DNA from: Streptomyces brevispora
GTDB taxonomy: Bacteria > Actinomycetota > Actinomycetes > Streptomycetales > Streptomycetaceae
Direction: 5' to 3'
Assembly (NCBI RefSeq): GCF_007829885.1
Contig: NZ_VIWW01000001.1
Coordinates: 5,332,001 to 5,396,000 of the forward strand
Length of the DNA: 64,000 nt
The position numbers were made by a program, and so were the translations under genes. This document shows positions 27,973 to 36,683 of the stretch, piece by piece. The notes under the pieces are model-generated. The model was not told where the DNA came from and ran no database searches. It saw nothing but the letters and a program-made list of their open reading frames with translations. The first letter of the stretch is position 1. Each line of letters begins with the position of its first letter.

Positions 27973-29205
27973 ATGTTGGAGAATATGGCAGGAGTGAGAG
28001 AGTCGATGGAGACTCCGGGGTCGCAGACATCTCTGCATCGCGCCAACCTTGAGCGGGTAGTGCGCGCCGTACGTATGGCGGGTTCGCTCACCCAGGCGGA
28101 GATCGCCAGGAGCACGGGCCTGTCCGCGGCGACCGTCTCCAATATCGTTCGTGAACTGAAAGAGGGCGGCACGGTCGAGGTGACCCCCACCTCGGCGGGC
28201 GGCCGCCGGGCCCGCAGTGTCTCGCTCAGTGGTGACGCCGGCATCGTCATCGGCGTCGATTTCGGGCATACGCACCTGCGCGTGGCGGTCGGCAACCTGG
28301 CCCACCAGGTGCTCGCCGAGGAGTCCGAGCCGCTGGACGTGGACGCCTCGTCGGCCGAGGGCTTCGGACGGGCGGAACAGCTGGTCAACCGGCTGATCGA
28401 GACGACCGGGATCAGTCCCGGCAAGGTGATCGGGGTGGGCCTCGGCGTTCCCGGTCCGATCGACGTCGAGTCCGGCACACTGGGTTCCACGTCGATCCTT
28501 CCGGGCTGGACGGGCATCAACCCCCGGGAGGAGCTGGCCGGACGCCTCGGGGTGCCGGTCTACGTCGACAACGACGCCAACCTCGGGGCGCTGGGCGAGC
28601 TGGTCTGGGGGAGCGGCCGCGGAGTCAGGGACCTCGCCTACATCAAGGTCGCGAGCGGTGTCGGCGCCGGTCTGGTGATCGACGGGCACATCTACCGGGG
28701 CCCCGGCGGCACGGCCGGCGAGATCGGCCACATCACCCTCGACGAATCGGGCCCGGTCTGCCGTTGTGGCAACCGGGGTTGCATGGAGACGTTCACCGCC
28801 GCGCGGTACGTGCTGCCCCTGCTCCAGCCCAGCCACGGGCCCGATCTGACCATGGAGCGGGTGGTCCAACTGGCCCGTGAGGGCGATCCGGGGTGCCGTC
28901 GGGTGATCGGCGACGTCGGGCGGCACATCGGCAGCGGAGTGGCCAACCTCTGCAATCTGCTCAACCCCAGCCGGGTGGTCCTCGGCGGTTCGCTCGCGGA
29001 GGCGGGCGAACTGGTCCTCGGGCCGATCCGCGACTCGGTCTCGCGCTACTCCATCCCCAGCGCCGCAAGGCAGTTGTCGGTGCTCCCCGGGGCTCTCGGC
29101 GGCCGGGCGGAGGTGCTGGGCGCGCTCGCCCTCGTCCTGAGTGAGATGGGGGATTCAACCCTTTTGGAGAGCACGCTCCCCGCAGCCACTCATGCCTTCA
29201 CTTAG
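27973..29205 (+). CDS. rok7B7: ROK-family transcriptional regulator
   Basis: 410 residues. An N-terminal winged HTH (about 36-66: LTQAEIARSTGLSAATVSNI) is followed by a ROK sugar-kinase-like domain with the phosphate loop IGVDFGHTHLRVAVG, YVDNDANLGALGE and the zinc-binding signature CRCGNRGCMETF (Cys263, Cys265, Cys270). Placed between ngcEFG and xylFGH, it is the positional and sequence match to S. coelicolor Rok7B7 (SCO6008), reported to control xylose uptake, carbon catabolite repression and antibiotic production. A TAGAGT -10 box lies four bases before the ATG at 27973, so translation may begin at one of the next in-frame ATGs (27985 or 28006). Confidence 0.9.
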   Translation: MLENMAGVRESMETPGSQTSLHRANLERVVRAVRMAGSLTQAEIARSTGLSAATVSNIVRELKEGGTVEVTPTSAGGRRARSVSLSGDAGIVIGVDFGHTHLRVAVGNLAHQVLAEESEPLDVDASSAEGFGRAEQLVNRLIETTGISPGKVIGVGLGVPGPIDVESGTLGSTSILPGWTGINPREELAGRLGVPVYVDNDANLGALGELVWGSGRGVRDLAYIKVASGVGAGLVIDGHIYRGPGGTAGEIGHITLDESGPVCRCGNRGCMETFTAARYVLPLLQPSHGPDLTMERVVQLAREGDPGCRRVIGDVGRHIGSGVANLCNLLNPSRVVLGGSLAEAGELVLGPIRDSVSRYSIPSAARQLSVLPGALGGRAEVLGALALVLSEMGDSTLLESTLPAATHAFT

Positions 29206-29324
29206 ATAACGGATGGCACCGTTGTCATCTCGTTAAGGATTTACTCCTTGACGTCGGCCTCGCAGCCGAGTTGACTTCCAGCCACCTCGGCCGCAACGCT
29301 GCGGCCTCGTCAGGGAGGTTCGAA
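29206..29324 (+). promoter_or_regulatory. xylF control region with imperfect inverted repeats
   Basis: GATAACGG-N6-CCGTTGTC (about 29207-29230, one mismatch) lies directly after the rok gene, followed by AAGGA-N5-TCCTT around 29236-29250. Either could bind the ROK regulator encoded upstream (inference). GGGAGG lies six bases before the xylF ATG. Confidence 0.4.
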
Positions 29325-30431
29325 ATGAACACGCGTATGCGTCGTGCCGCCGTTGCCGTCGTCGCCACCACGATGGCCGTCTCGCTCGCGGCTTGCGGCA
29401 GTGCCAAGGAGTCGGGCGACAAGGCCAAGGACTCGGGCAAGAAGGGCGACGCACTCAAGATCGGTCTGCTCCTTCCCGAGAACCAGACGGCCCGCTACGA
29501 GAAGTTCGACAAGCCGATCATCGACAAGAGGGTCAGCGACCTCACCGGCGGCAAGGGCAAGGTGGTCTACGCCAATGCCAAGCAGGACGCCACGCTCCAG
29601 TCGCAGCAGATCGACACGATGATCACGAACAAGGTCGACGCGCTGATCATCGACGCCGTCGACGCCAAGGCCATCGAGAACGGTGTCAAGAAGGCAAAGG
29701 AAGCGGGCATACCCGTCGTCGCCTTCGACCGCCTCGCCGAGGGCCCGATCGACGCCTACACCTCCTTCGACAACGAAGAGGTCGGCCGCGTGCAGGGCAA
29801 GGCCCTGCTGGAGGCCCTGGGCAGTGCGTCCAAGCCCACCATCGTGATGATGAACGGCTCCATCACCGACCCGAACGCCGCGCTCTTCAAGAAGGGCGCC
29901 AAGTCGGTGCTCGACGGCAAGGTGACGTACGGCAAGAGCTACGACACCAAGGAGTGGAAGGCCGAGAACGCCAACTCCAACATGGAAGCGGCGATCACGG
30001 CTCTCGGCAAGGACAAGATCGCCGGCGTCTACTCGGCCAACGACGGCATGGCGGGCGGCATCATCCAGGCCCTCAAGTCCGCCGGTCTCTCCAAGCTCCC
30101 GCCGGTCACCGGTCAGGACGCCGAACTGGCCGGTGTGCAGCGCATCGTCACCGGTGAGCAGTTCATGAGCGTCTACAAGAGCTACCCGCAGGAGGGCCGG
30201 ATCGCCGCGGAGATGGCGGTGGCCCTGGCCAAGGGGGACAAGCTCGACTCGATCGCCACGTCGAAGATCGACAACGCGAGCGCGAAGGGCGTTCCCACCG
30301 TGCTGGTCCCGGTCGTCTCGCTGACGAAGGACAACATCAAGGACACCATCCTCAAGGACGGTATCTGGAAGCTCGAAGAGATCTGCACGGCCAAGTACAA
30401 GACTGCCTGCGACGCGGCCGGTCTGAAGTAG
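29325..30431 (+). CDS. xylF: Xylose ABC transporter substrate-binding lipoprotein
   Basis: 368 residues, periplasmic-binding-protein fold of the ribose/xylose type (Peripla_BP_4). A lipobox ends at Cys24 (AVSLAACGSAKES), anchoring it outside the cell. Sugar-binding signatures are LKIGLLLPENQTARYEKFD, VVAFDRLAEGPIDAYTSFDN, VYSANDGMAGGIIQALKSAG and PVTGQDAELAGVQRIVTGEQ, typical of XylF. GGGAGG precedes the ATG. Followed by a stem-loop and then xylG and xylH, so it is the first gene of a xylose import operon, probably controlled by the neighbouring ROK regulator. The high Lys content after the lipobox is usual for a surface linker. Confidence 0.92.
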   Translation: MNTRMRRAAVAVVATTMAVSLAACGSAKESGDKAKDSGKKGDALKIGLLLPENQTARYEKFDKPIIDKRVSDLTGGKGKVVYANAKQDATLQSQQIDTMITNKVDALIIDAVDAKAIENGVKKAKEAGIPVVAFDRLAEGPIDAYTSFDNEEVGRVQGKALLEALGSASKPTIVMMNGSITDPNAALFKKGAKSVLDGKVTYGKSYDTKEWKAENANSNMEAAITALGKDKIAGVYSANDGMAGGIIQALKSAGLSKLPPVTGQDAELAGVQRIVTGEQFMSVYKSYPQEGRIAAEMAVALAKGDKLDSIATSKIDNASAKGVPTVLVPVVSLTKDNIKDTILKDGIWKLEEICTAKYKTACDAAGLK

Positions 30432-30481
30432 TCCCGGCGCGCCGCTCACCGGCGGCCCCGCGGTTCTGCCTCCAGAAGCCT

Positions 30482-30531
30482 GTCCGGCGCCTCGCCCACC
30501 AACTGTCCCGCTACCGGGCGGGGCGCCGGAC
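30482..30531 (+). terminator. Stem-loop between xylF and xylG (attenuator-like)
   Basis: Arms GTCCGGCGCCTCGCCC and GGGCGGGGCGCCGGAC pair with one mismatch around an 18-base loop. A partial terminator or mRNA stabiliser here would yield more binding protein than membrane components, as in many sugar operons (inference). Confidence 0.6.
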
Positions 30532-30623
30532 GGAACACTTCTTCCCAACTCTTCTGCTCGACCACCGCGCCTTCCCCCAGGCGCGGCATCCCCGCCGGTC
30601 AGGCGGCGAAGGAGATGGTTCAC

Positions 30624-31403
30624 GTGTCCGCTACGCCCGTGTTGGCGTTGCGAGGGGTCTCCAAGCGGTTCGGTGCCGTCCAGGCGCTCACCGACGTAGA
30701 GCTTGAGGTCCACTCCGGCGAGGTGGTCGCCCTGGTGGGTGACAACGGCGCCGGTAAATCAACGCTGGTCAAGACGATCGCCGGAGTGCACCCCATCGAT
30801 GACGGAGTCATCGAGTGGGAAGGCCGGCCGGTCGCGATCAACAAGCCGAACGACGCCCAGAGTCTGGGCATCGCAACCGTTTACCAGGACCTCGCGCTCT
30901 GCGACAACATCGATGTCGTCGGCAACCTCTACCTCGGCCGGGAGATCCGCAAGTTCGGCATCCTCGACGAGGTCGAGATGGAGCGCCGCTCCCTCGAACT
31001 GCTCAGCACGCTGTCGATCCGCATACCCAGCGTGCGCATCCCGATCGCCTCGCTCTCCGGCGGGCAGCGCCAGACCGTGGCCATCGCCCGTTCCATGCTG
31101 GGCGAGCCCAAGCTCGTCATCCTCGACGAGCCCACCGCCGCACTTGGCGTCGAGCAGACCGCACAGGTCCTCGACCTCGTCGAGCGGCTGCGCGAGCGGG
31201 GTCACGCGGTCGTCCTCATCAGCCACAACATGGCCGATGTGAAGGCCGTCGCCGACAAGGTCGCCGTGCTCCGGCTGGGCCGGAACAACGGGGTCTTCGA
31301 TGTGAAGACCACCTCGCAGGAAGAGATCATCTCCGCCATCACCGGCGCCACGGAAAACGCCGTGACCCGTCGTGCGGCGCGCAACGCGGAGGTCCAGAAG
31401 TGA
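30624..31403 (+). CDS. xylG: Xylose ABC transporter ATP-binding protein
   Basis: 259 residues with one ABC domain: Walker A GDNGAGKSTLVKTIAG, signature ASLSGGQRQTVAIARSM, Walker B KLVILDEPTAALG and the switch His in LISHNMADV. E. coli XylG has two fused ABC domains (about 510 residues), so this half-size form must dimerise, as is common in actinobacteria. The GTG at 30624 is preferred because GAAGGAG lies nine bases before it, while the earlier ATG overlaps the ribosome site. Its stop overlaps the start of xylH by four bases (GTGA). Confidence 0.9.
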   Translation: MSATPVLALRGVSKRFGAVQALTDVELEVHSGEVVALVGDNGAGKSTLVKTIAGVHPIDDGVIEWEGRPVAINKPNDAQSLGIATVYQDLALCDNIDVVGNLYLGREIRKFGILDEVEMERRSLELLSTLSIRIPSVRIPIASLSGGQRQTVAIARSMLGEPKLVILDEPTAALGVEQTAQVLDLVERLRERGHAVVLISHNMADVKAVADKVAVLRLGRNNGVFDVKTTSQEEIISAITGATENAVTRRAARNAEVQK

Positions 31404-32689
31404 AGACCGACAAGACGCCCGTCGCGGACGGCGCCCCGGTGGTCAACCCCGAGGCGGCCAAGGGCGCGGAGACCGCGATCGACCCCAGGCTCCTCGTGCG
31501 CGAGCAGGGTTTCGGCGGCTACCTCACCGAGTTCAAGCGGAAGATGCGCGGGGGTGACCTCGGCTCGATCCCCGTGATCATCGGCCTGATCGTCATCTGT
31601 GTGGTCTTCCAGAGCCTGAACTCCGAATTCCTCTCGGCGAAGAACATCAGCGACATCGCCGTCGCGATGGTGGCCACCGGCATGATGGCCATCGGCATCA
31701 TCTTCGTGCTGCTGCTGGGCGAGATCGATCTCTCGGTCGGCTCGGTCAGCGGTGTCTCGGGCGCCGTCGTCGCGGTGCTCAGCGTCACCCACGGCATGAA
31801 CGAGTGGCTGGCCGTCCTCATCGCGATCGCCAGCGGCGCGGCCATGGGCACCCTGCACGGCTTCTTCTTCGCGAGGATCGGCGCACCCGCGTTCGCCGTC
31901 ACCCTGGCGGGCCTGCTGTTCTGGCTCGGCCTCATGCTCCAGCTGCTCGGCGACACGGGCACGATCAACCTGGACAGCGACGGCGTGGTCGGCAAGCTGA
32001 CCACGTACTACTTCACCGACGTCATCGCGGCCTACGGCCTCGCCGTCGTCGCGGTGGTCGGATTCTTCCTCTCCGCGTTCCTGGACGCCCGCCGCCGGGA
32101 GGCCGCGGGCATACCGGCGCGGCCGCTGGTCGACATCGTGGTGCGCACCGTCGTGCTCGCGGTGTTCGCCTTCGCCGCCGCGTTCATGTTCAACCAGTAC
32201 CGCGGCCTGCCGCTCGCACTGGTGCTCTTCCTCGTCGTCCTGGTGGCCACGGACTTCATCCTGCGCCGCACCTCCTACGGCCGGAAGATCTTCGCGCTCG
32301 GCGGCAGCGTCGAGGCGTCACGCCGGGCCGGCATCAACGTCACCGCGATCCGGGTCTCGGTCTTCGCGATCGCCGGTACGTTCGCGGCGGTCGGCGGCCT
32401 GTTCTGGGCCTCCAAGATCGCTGCCGCCAACCAGGGCTCCGGCACCGGAGACCTGCTGATGAACGTCATCGCCGCGGCCGTCATCGGCGGCACCAGCCTC
32501 TTCGGCGGCCGGGGTCGCACGTGGAACGCGCTGCTCGGCGTCATGGTGATCGTGTCGATCCAGTACGGCCTGTCGCTGGAGGGCATCGCCACGCCGGTCC
32601 AGTACATGATCACCGGCAGTGTGCTCCTCGCCACGGTGGTCATCGACTCCGTCACCCGCAAGACCCAGAAGACCGCCGGTCGCGCCTGA
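31400..32689 (+). CDS. xylH: Xylose ABC transporter permease
   Basis: 429 residues, ribose/xylose-type permease (BPD_transp_2) with about ten hydrophobic segments after a 60-residue cytosolic N-terminus. Family motifs are LLLGEIDLSVGSVSGVSGAV, RTSYGRKIFALGGSVEASRR and AAVIGGTSLFGGRGRTWNAL. The GTG at 31400 overlaps the xylG stop, which couples translation. A perfect hairpin follows at 32705-32739. Confidence 0.92.
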   Translation: MKTDKTPVADGAPVVNPEAAKGAETAIDPRLLVREQGFGGYLTEFKRKMRGGDLGSIPVIIGLIVICVVFQSLNSEFLSAKNISDIAVAMVATGMMAIGIIFVLLLGEIDLSVGSVSGVSGAVVAVLSVTHGMNEWLAVLIAIASGAAMGTLHGFFFARIGAPAFAVTLAGLLFWLGLMLQLLGDTGTINLDSDGVVGKLTTYYFTDVIAAYGLAVVAVVGFFLSAFLDARRREAAGIPARPLVDIVVRTVVLAVFAFAAAFMFNQYRGLPLALVLFLVVLVATDFILRRTSYGRKIFALGGSVEASRRAGINVTAIRVSVFAIAGTFAAVGGLFWASKIAAANQGSGTGDLLMNVIAAAVIGGTSLFGGRGRTWNALLGVMVIVSIQYGLSLEGIATPVQYMITGSVLLATVVIDSVTRKTQKTAGRA

Positions 32690-32704
32690 CCGCACGGGAC
32701 CGCA

Positions 32705-32739
32705 CTGCGCCCGGCATCCGTCACGGATGCCGGGCGCAG
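32705..32739 (+). terminator. Terminator of xylFGH
   Basis: Sixteen-base perfect arms (CTGCGCCCGGCATCCG and complement) with a three-base loop, 16 bases after xylH. Confidence 0.88.
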
Positions 32740-33015
32740 CCATGCTCGACGTCGTGTCTTGTTCGAATCCTTCGGTTGTCGAGTCGGACACTTCCGCTCC
32801 GCCCGGGACGGCCTCGGGTGCCCGGTCGGCAGCGGTGACGCGGCTTCCTGGCGGCAGATGTACGACGGCGCGCAGGAAAAGCAAGGGGCGGCCGGTGTTT
32901 TCCGTCGAAGGTGTGACACATGAACGCGCCCCCTGGCGGACGTCGTCCCGTGCGGAACATTTAGACTCTGCGGATCGGCAAGAAGTTCGACCGGCTCATA
33001 CGCAAGGAGGCACGG
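32740..33015. other. Intergenic region before dxs
   Basis: 276 bases with no convincing gene. A TAGACT -10-like hexamer lies at 32962-32967, about 50 bases before dxs, with no matching -35. AAGGAGG (33004-33010) is the dxs ribosome site. Confidence 0.5.
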
Positions 33016-34944
33016 GTGCCGTTGCTGACCCACATCAGGGGACCGCGCGACCTGGACCGGCTCGGCCCGGAGCAACTTGACCAGCTGGCGGACGAGATCC
33101 GGACCTTCCTCGTCGACGCCGTCTCCAAGACCGGCGGACACCTCGGACCCAACCTGGGCGTGGTCGAGCTGACCATCGCCCTGCACCGGGTCTTCGACTC
33201 ACCGAAGGACAAGGTCCTCTTCGACACCGGCCATCAGAGCTATGTGCACAAGCTCCTCACCGGCCGCCAGGACTTCTCGAAGCTCAAGAGCAAGGGCGGC
33301 CTCTCCGGCTACCCCTCACGTGCCGAGTCCGAGCACGACATCATCGAGAACTCGCACGCCTCCACGGTGCTCGGCTGGGCCGACGGCCTCGCCAAGGCCA
33401 ACGAGGTGCTGGGACGACCCGACCACGTCGTCGCGGTCATCGGTGACGGGGCGCTCACCGGCGGCATGGCCTGGGAGGCGCTGAACAACATCGCCGCCGC
33501 CAAGGACCGCCCCCTCGTCATCGTCGTCAACGACAACGAGCGCTCCTACGCGCCGACGATCGGCGGTCTCGCCAACCACCTCGCCACGCTGCGCACCACC
33601 GACGGCTACGAACGCTTCCTGGCCCGCGGCAAGGACCTCCTGGAGCGCACCCCCGTCGTCGGGAGGCCGCTGTACGAGACGCTGCACGGCGCCAAGAAGG
33701 GCCTGAAGGACTTCATCGCCCCGCAGGGCATGTTCGAGGACCTCGGCCTGAAGTACGTCGGACCGATCGACGGACACGACCTGGAGGCACTGGAGTCCGC
33801 ACTCCAGCGCGCCAAGCGCTTCGGCGGTCCGGTCATCGTCCACTGCCTCACGGAGAAGGGCCGCGGCTACACCCCGGCGCTGCTCGACGAGGCCGACCGC
33901 TTCCACGCCGTCGGCAAGATCCACCCCGACACCGGCCTGCCCGTCGCCACCGCCGGCCTCGACTGGACCTCCGTCTTCGGCGAGGAGATGGTCAAGCTCG
34001 GCAAGGAGCGCGAGGACATCGTCGCGATCACCGCGGCCATGCTCCAGCCGGTCGGCCTGACCAAGTTCGAGAAGGCCTTCCCGGACCGGATCTACGACGT
34101 CGGCATCGCCGAGCAGCACGGCGCGGTCTCCGCGGCGGGCCTCGCCACCGGCGGGCTGCACCCCGTCTTCGCGGTGTACGCCACCTTCCTCAACCGCGCC
34201 TTCGACCAGGTCCTGATGGACGTCGCCCTGCACAAGTGCGGCGTGACCTTCGTACTGGACCGGGCCGGGGTCACCGGTACGGACGGCGCCTCGCACAACG
34301 GCATGTGGGACATGTCGATCCTGCAGTGCGTGCCGGGGCTCCGGATCGCCGCCCCGCGCGACGCCGACCAGGTCCGCGCCCAGCTGCGCGAGGCCGTCAC
34401 GGTCGACGACGCCCCGACGGTCGTCCGCTTCTCCAAGGGCGCGGTCGGCCCGTCGGTCAAGGCCGTCGGCACGGTCGGCGGCATGGACGTGCTGCGCGAG
34501 CCCGGCACCTCCCGGCCCGACGTGCTGCTCGTCTCCATCGGCGCGCTCGCCCCGATGTGCCTGGAGATCGCGGATCTGCTCAACGCCCAGGGCATCTCGA
34601 CCACGGTCGTCGACCCGCGCTGGGTCAAGCCCGTCGACGAGGCCATGGCCCCGCTCGCCGCGCAGCACCGCGTCGTCGTCACCGTCGAGGACAACAGCCG
34701 GGCCGGCGGCGTCGGCTCCGCCGTCGCCCAGGCACTGCGCGACGCCGACGTCGACGTACCGCTGCGCGACTTCGGCATCCCGCCGGTCTTCCTCGACCAC
34801 GCCTCCCGCAAGGAGGTCATGGCCGAGATCGGGCTGACCGCACCGGACATCGCCCGGCAGGTCACCGGCTTGGTCGCCAAGCTCGACGGCCGCTACGGGA
34901 CGGACGCGGAGAGCCCCTCCGTGGTGGCACCCGTCCGGGACTGA
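33016..34944 (+). CDS. dxs: 1-deoxy-D-xylulose-5-phosphate synthase
   Basis: 642 residues, full length. Joins pyruvate and glyceraldehyde 3-phosphate to make DXP, the entry to the MEP isoprenoid pathway and precursor of thiamine and pyridoxal. Transketolase-like layout: thiamine-diphosphate site with GDGALTGGMAWEALNNIA (about residues 150-167), substrate-side FDTGHQSYVHKLLTGRQ, pyrimidine-binding domain with GIAEQHGAVSAAGLATGG and FAVYATFLNRAFDQVLMD, and a C-terminal transketolase domain. The GTG at 33016 follows AAGGAGG. Single-gene unit with terminator 34962-35011. Many Streptomyces carry a second dxs; this one matches the position I recall for SCO6013. Confidence 0.95.
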   Translation: MPLLTHIRGPRDLDRLGPEQLDQLADEIRTFLVDAVSKTGGHLGPNLGVVELTIALHRVFDSPKDKVLFDTGHQSYVHKLLTGRQDFSKLKSKGGLSGYPSRAESEHDIIENSHASTVLGWADGLAKANEVLGRPDHVVAVIGDGALTGGMAWEALNNIAAAKDRPLVIVVNDNERSYAPTIGGLANHLATLRTTDGYERFLARGKDLLERTPVVGRPLYETLHGAKKGLKDFIAPQGMFEDLGLKYVGPIDGHDLEALESALQRAKRFGGPVIVHCLTEKGRGYTPALLDEADRFHAVGKIHPDTGLPVATAGLDWTSVFGEEMVKLGKEREDIVAITAAMLQPVGLTKFEKAFPDRIYDVGIAEQHGAVSAAGLATGGLHPVFAVYATFLNRAFDQVLMDVALHKCGVTFVLDRAGVTGTDGASHNGMWDMSILQCVPGLRIAAPRDADQVRAQLREAVTVDDAPTVVRFSKGAVGPSVKAVGTVGGMDVLREPGTSRPDVLLVSIGALAPMCLEIADLLNAQGISTTVVDPRWVKPVDEAMAPLAAQHRVVVTVEDNSRAGGVGSAVAQALRDADVDVPLRDFGIPPVFLDHASRKEVMAEIGLTAPDIARQVTGLVAKLDGRYGTDAESPSVVAPVRD

Positions 34945-34961
34945 TTCGTCGCACCACGCCA

Positions 34962-35011
34962 CGAATGGGCCGGTCGCCCACCCTGTACGGGTGGTCCGAC
35001 CGGCCCATTCG
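34962..35011 (+). terminator. Terminator of dxs
   Basis: Outer arms CGAATGGGCCGGTCG/CGACCGGCCCATTCG, with a second small hairpin (CCACC/GGTGG) in the loop. Confidence 0.82.
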
Positions 35012-35093
35012 CGTGAAACCCGCCCTGCGGGGCGTGCCGGGGGCGAACCGGTCCGAATCATGGCGTGCACGACGAGTGCGTGGAGGTACGCCG

Positions 35094-36599
35094 GTGAGCA
35101 CGCAGCAGGACCCGCCCCCCAGCCGGGACGGGCTGTTCCGGACCAAGACGGTCGAACAGTCCATCCGGGACACGGAGGAGCCGGAGCACGCCCTCAAGAA
35201 GTCCCTCTCCGCCCTGGACCTCACGGTCTTCGGGGTGGGCGTCATCATCGGGACCGGGATCTTCGTACTCACCGGCAAGGTGGCCAAGGAGACCGCGGGA
35301 CCCGCCACCGCCATCGCCTTCGTGGTCGCGGGCGTCGTCTGCGCCCTGGCCGCGCTCTGCTACGCGGAGTTCGCCTCCACCGTCCCGGTGGCCGGCTCCG
35401 CGTACACCTTCTCGTACGCCTCGCTCGGTGAACTCGTCGCCTGGATCATCGGCTGGGACCTGGTGCTGGAGTTCGCGCTGGGCACGGCGGTGGTGGCGGT
35501 CGGCTGGTCCGGCTACGTCCGCTCACTGCTGGACAACATCGGCTGGTCCCTGCCGGACGGGCTCTCCGGCACCGACGCGACCGCCGGATTCGGCTTCGAC
35601 GTCCTCGCCTTCGCCCTGGTCCTGGTGCTGACCGTCATCCTGGTGCTCGGCATGAAGCTCTCCGCCCGGGTCACGACGGTGGTGGTGGCCATCAAGGTGG
35701 CCGTGGTGCTGGTCGTGATCATCGCCGGCCTCTTCTTCATCGACACCGCGAACTACTCGCCCTTCATCCCCGAGGCCCAGCCGCAGTCCTCCGGAGCGGG
35801 CCTGCAGGCCCCGCTCGTCCAGCTGATCTTCGGGTACGCCCCCACCAACTTCGGCGTGATGGGCATCTTCACCGCCGCCTCCATCGTCTTCTTCGCCTTC
35901 ATCGGCTTCGACGTGGTGGCCACGGCGGCCGAGGAGACCAAGCTCCCGCAGCGCGACATGCCGCGCGGCATCATGGCCTCGCTCCTCATCTGCACGACCC
36001 TCTACGTCGCCGTATCGATCGTGGTCACCGGAATGGAGCACTACAGCGATCTCTCGGTGGACGCCCCGCTCGCCGACGCCTTCAAGGCCGTCGGGCACCC
36101 CGTGTACGCCGGGATCATCAGCTTCGGCGCCGCCATCGGCCTCACCGTGGTCTGCATGATCCTGCTCCTCGGCCAGACCCGGGTGTTCTTCGCGATGAGC
36201 CGTGACGGCCTGCTCCCACGGTTCTTCTCGAAGACGCACCCGCGGTTCCACACCCCGTACCGCCCGACCATCCTGCTCGGCGTGATCATCGCGATCGTCG
36301 CCGGATTCACCAGCATCGACGAGCTCGCGACGCTGGTGAACATCGGCACGCTCTTCGCCTTCGTGGTCGTCGCGCTGGGCGTCATCGTCCTGCGCCGCAC
36401 CCGCCCCGAGCTGCACCGCGCCTTCCGCACCCCGTGGGTCCCGCTGCTCCCGATCGCCTCGGTGGCCGCGTCGGCCTGGCTGATGCTCAACCTGCCGGCG
36501 GAGACATGGCTGCGGTTCGGCATCTGGATGGTCATCGGAGTGGTCATCTACTTCACCTACGGCCGCAAGCACAGCAGGGTGAGCCAGACCATCGGGTGA
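35094..36599 (+). CDS. APC-family amino acid permease (cationic amino acid transporter type)
   Basis: 501 residues with about twelve to thirteen membrane segments after a hydrophilic N-terminus of 40 residues. APC signatures are FGVGVIIGTGIFVLTGKVAK (helix 1, glycine-rich substrate site), AFIGFDVVATAAEETKLPQR (helix 6, then the conserved acidic loop) and GQTRVFFAMSRDGLLPRFFS. This is the YfnA/CAT subgroup, proton-coupled uptake of amino acids across the inner membrane. The GTG at 35094 follows GGAGG at seven bases. Alone between dxs and the convergent LCP gene. Substrate not deducible. Confidence 0.9.
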   Translation: MSTQQDPPPSRDGLFRTKTVEQSIRDTEEPEHALKKSLSALDLTVFGVGVIIGTGIFVLTGKVAKETAGPATAIAFVVAGVVCALAALCYAEFASTVPVAGSAYTFSYASLGELVAWIIGWDLVLEFALGTAVVAVGWSGYVRSLLDNIGWSLPDGLSGTDATAGFGFDVLAFALVLVLTVILVLGMKLSARVTTVVVAIKVAVVLVVIIAGLFFIDTANYSPFIPEAQPQSSGAGLQAPLVQLIFGYAPTNFGVMGIFTAASIVFFAFIGFDVVATAAEETKLPQRDMPRGIMASLLICTTLYVAVSIVVTGMEHYSDLSVDAPLADAFKAVGHPVYAGIISFGAAIGLTVVCMILLLGQTRVFFAMSRDGLLPRFFSKTHPRFHTPYRPTILLGVIIAIVAGFTSIDELATLVNIGTLFAFVVVALGVIVLRRTRPELHRAFRTPWVPLLPIASVAASAWLMLNLPAETWLRFGIWMVIGVVIYFTYGRKHSRVSQTIG

Positions 36600-36683
36600 G
36601 ACCGGCCGCACGGTCCGGGGATCCGGGCACCGGGTCGATGTCCCGGGCCCGGCCCTTGCGAAACCGACCTCCGTGATGACCCG

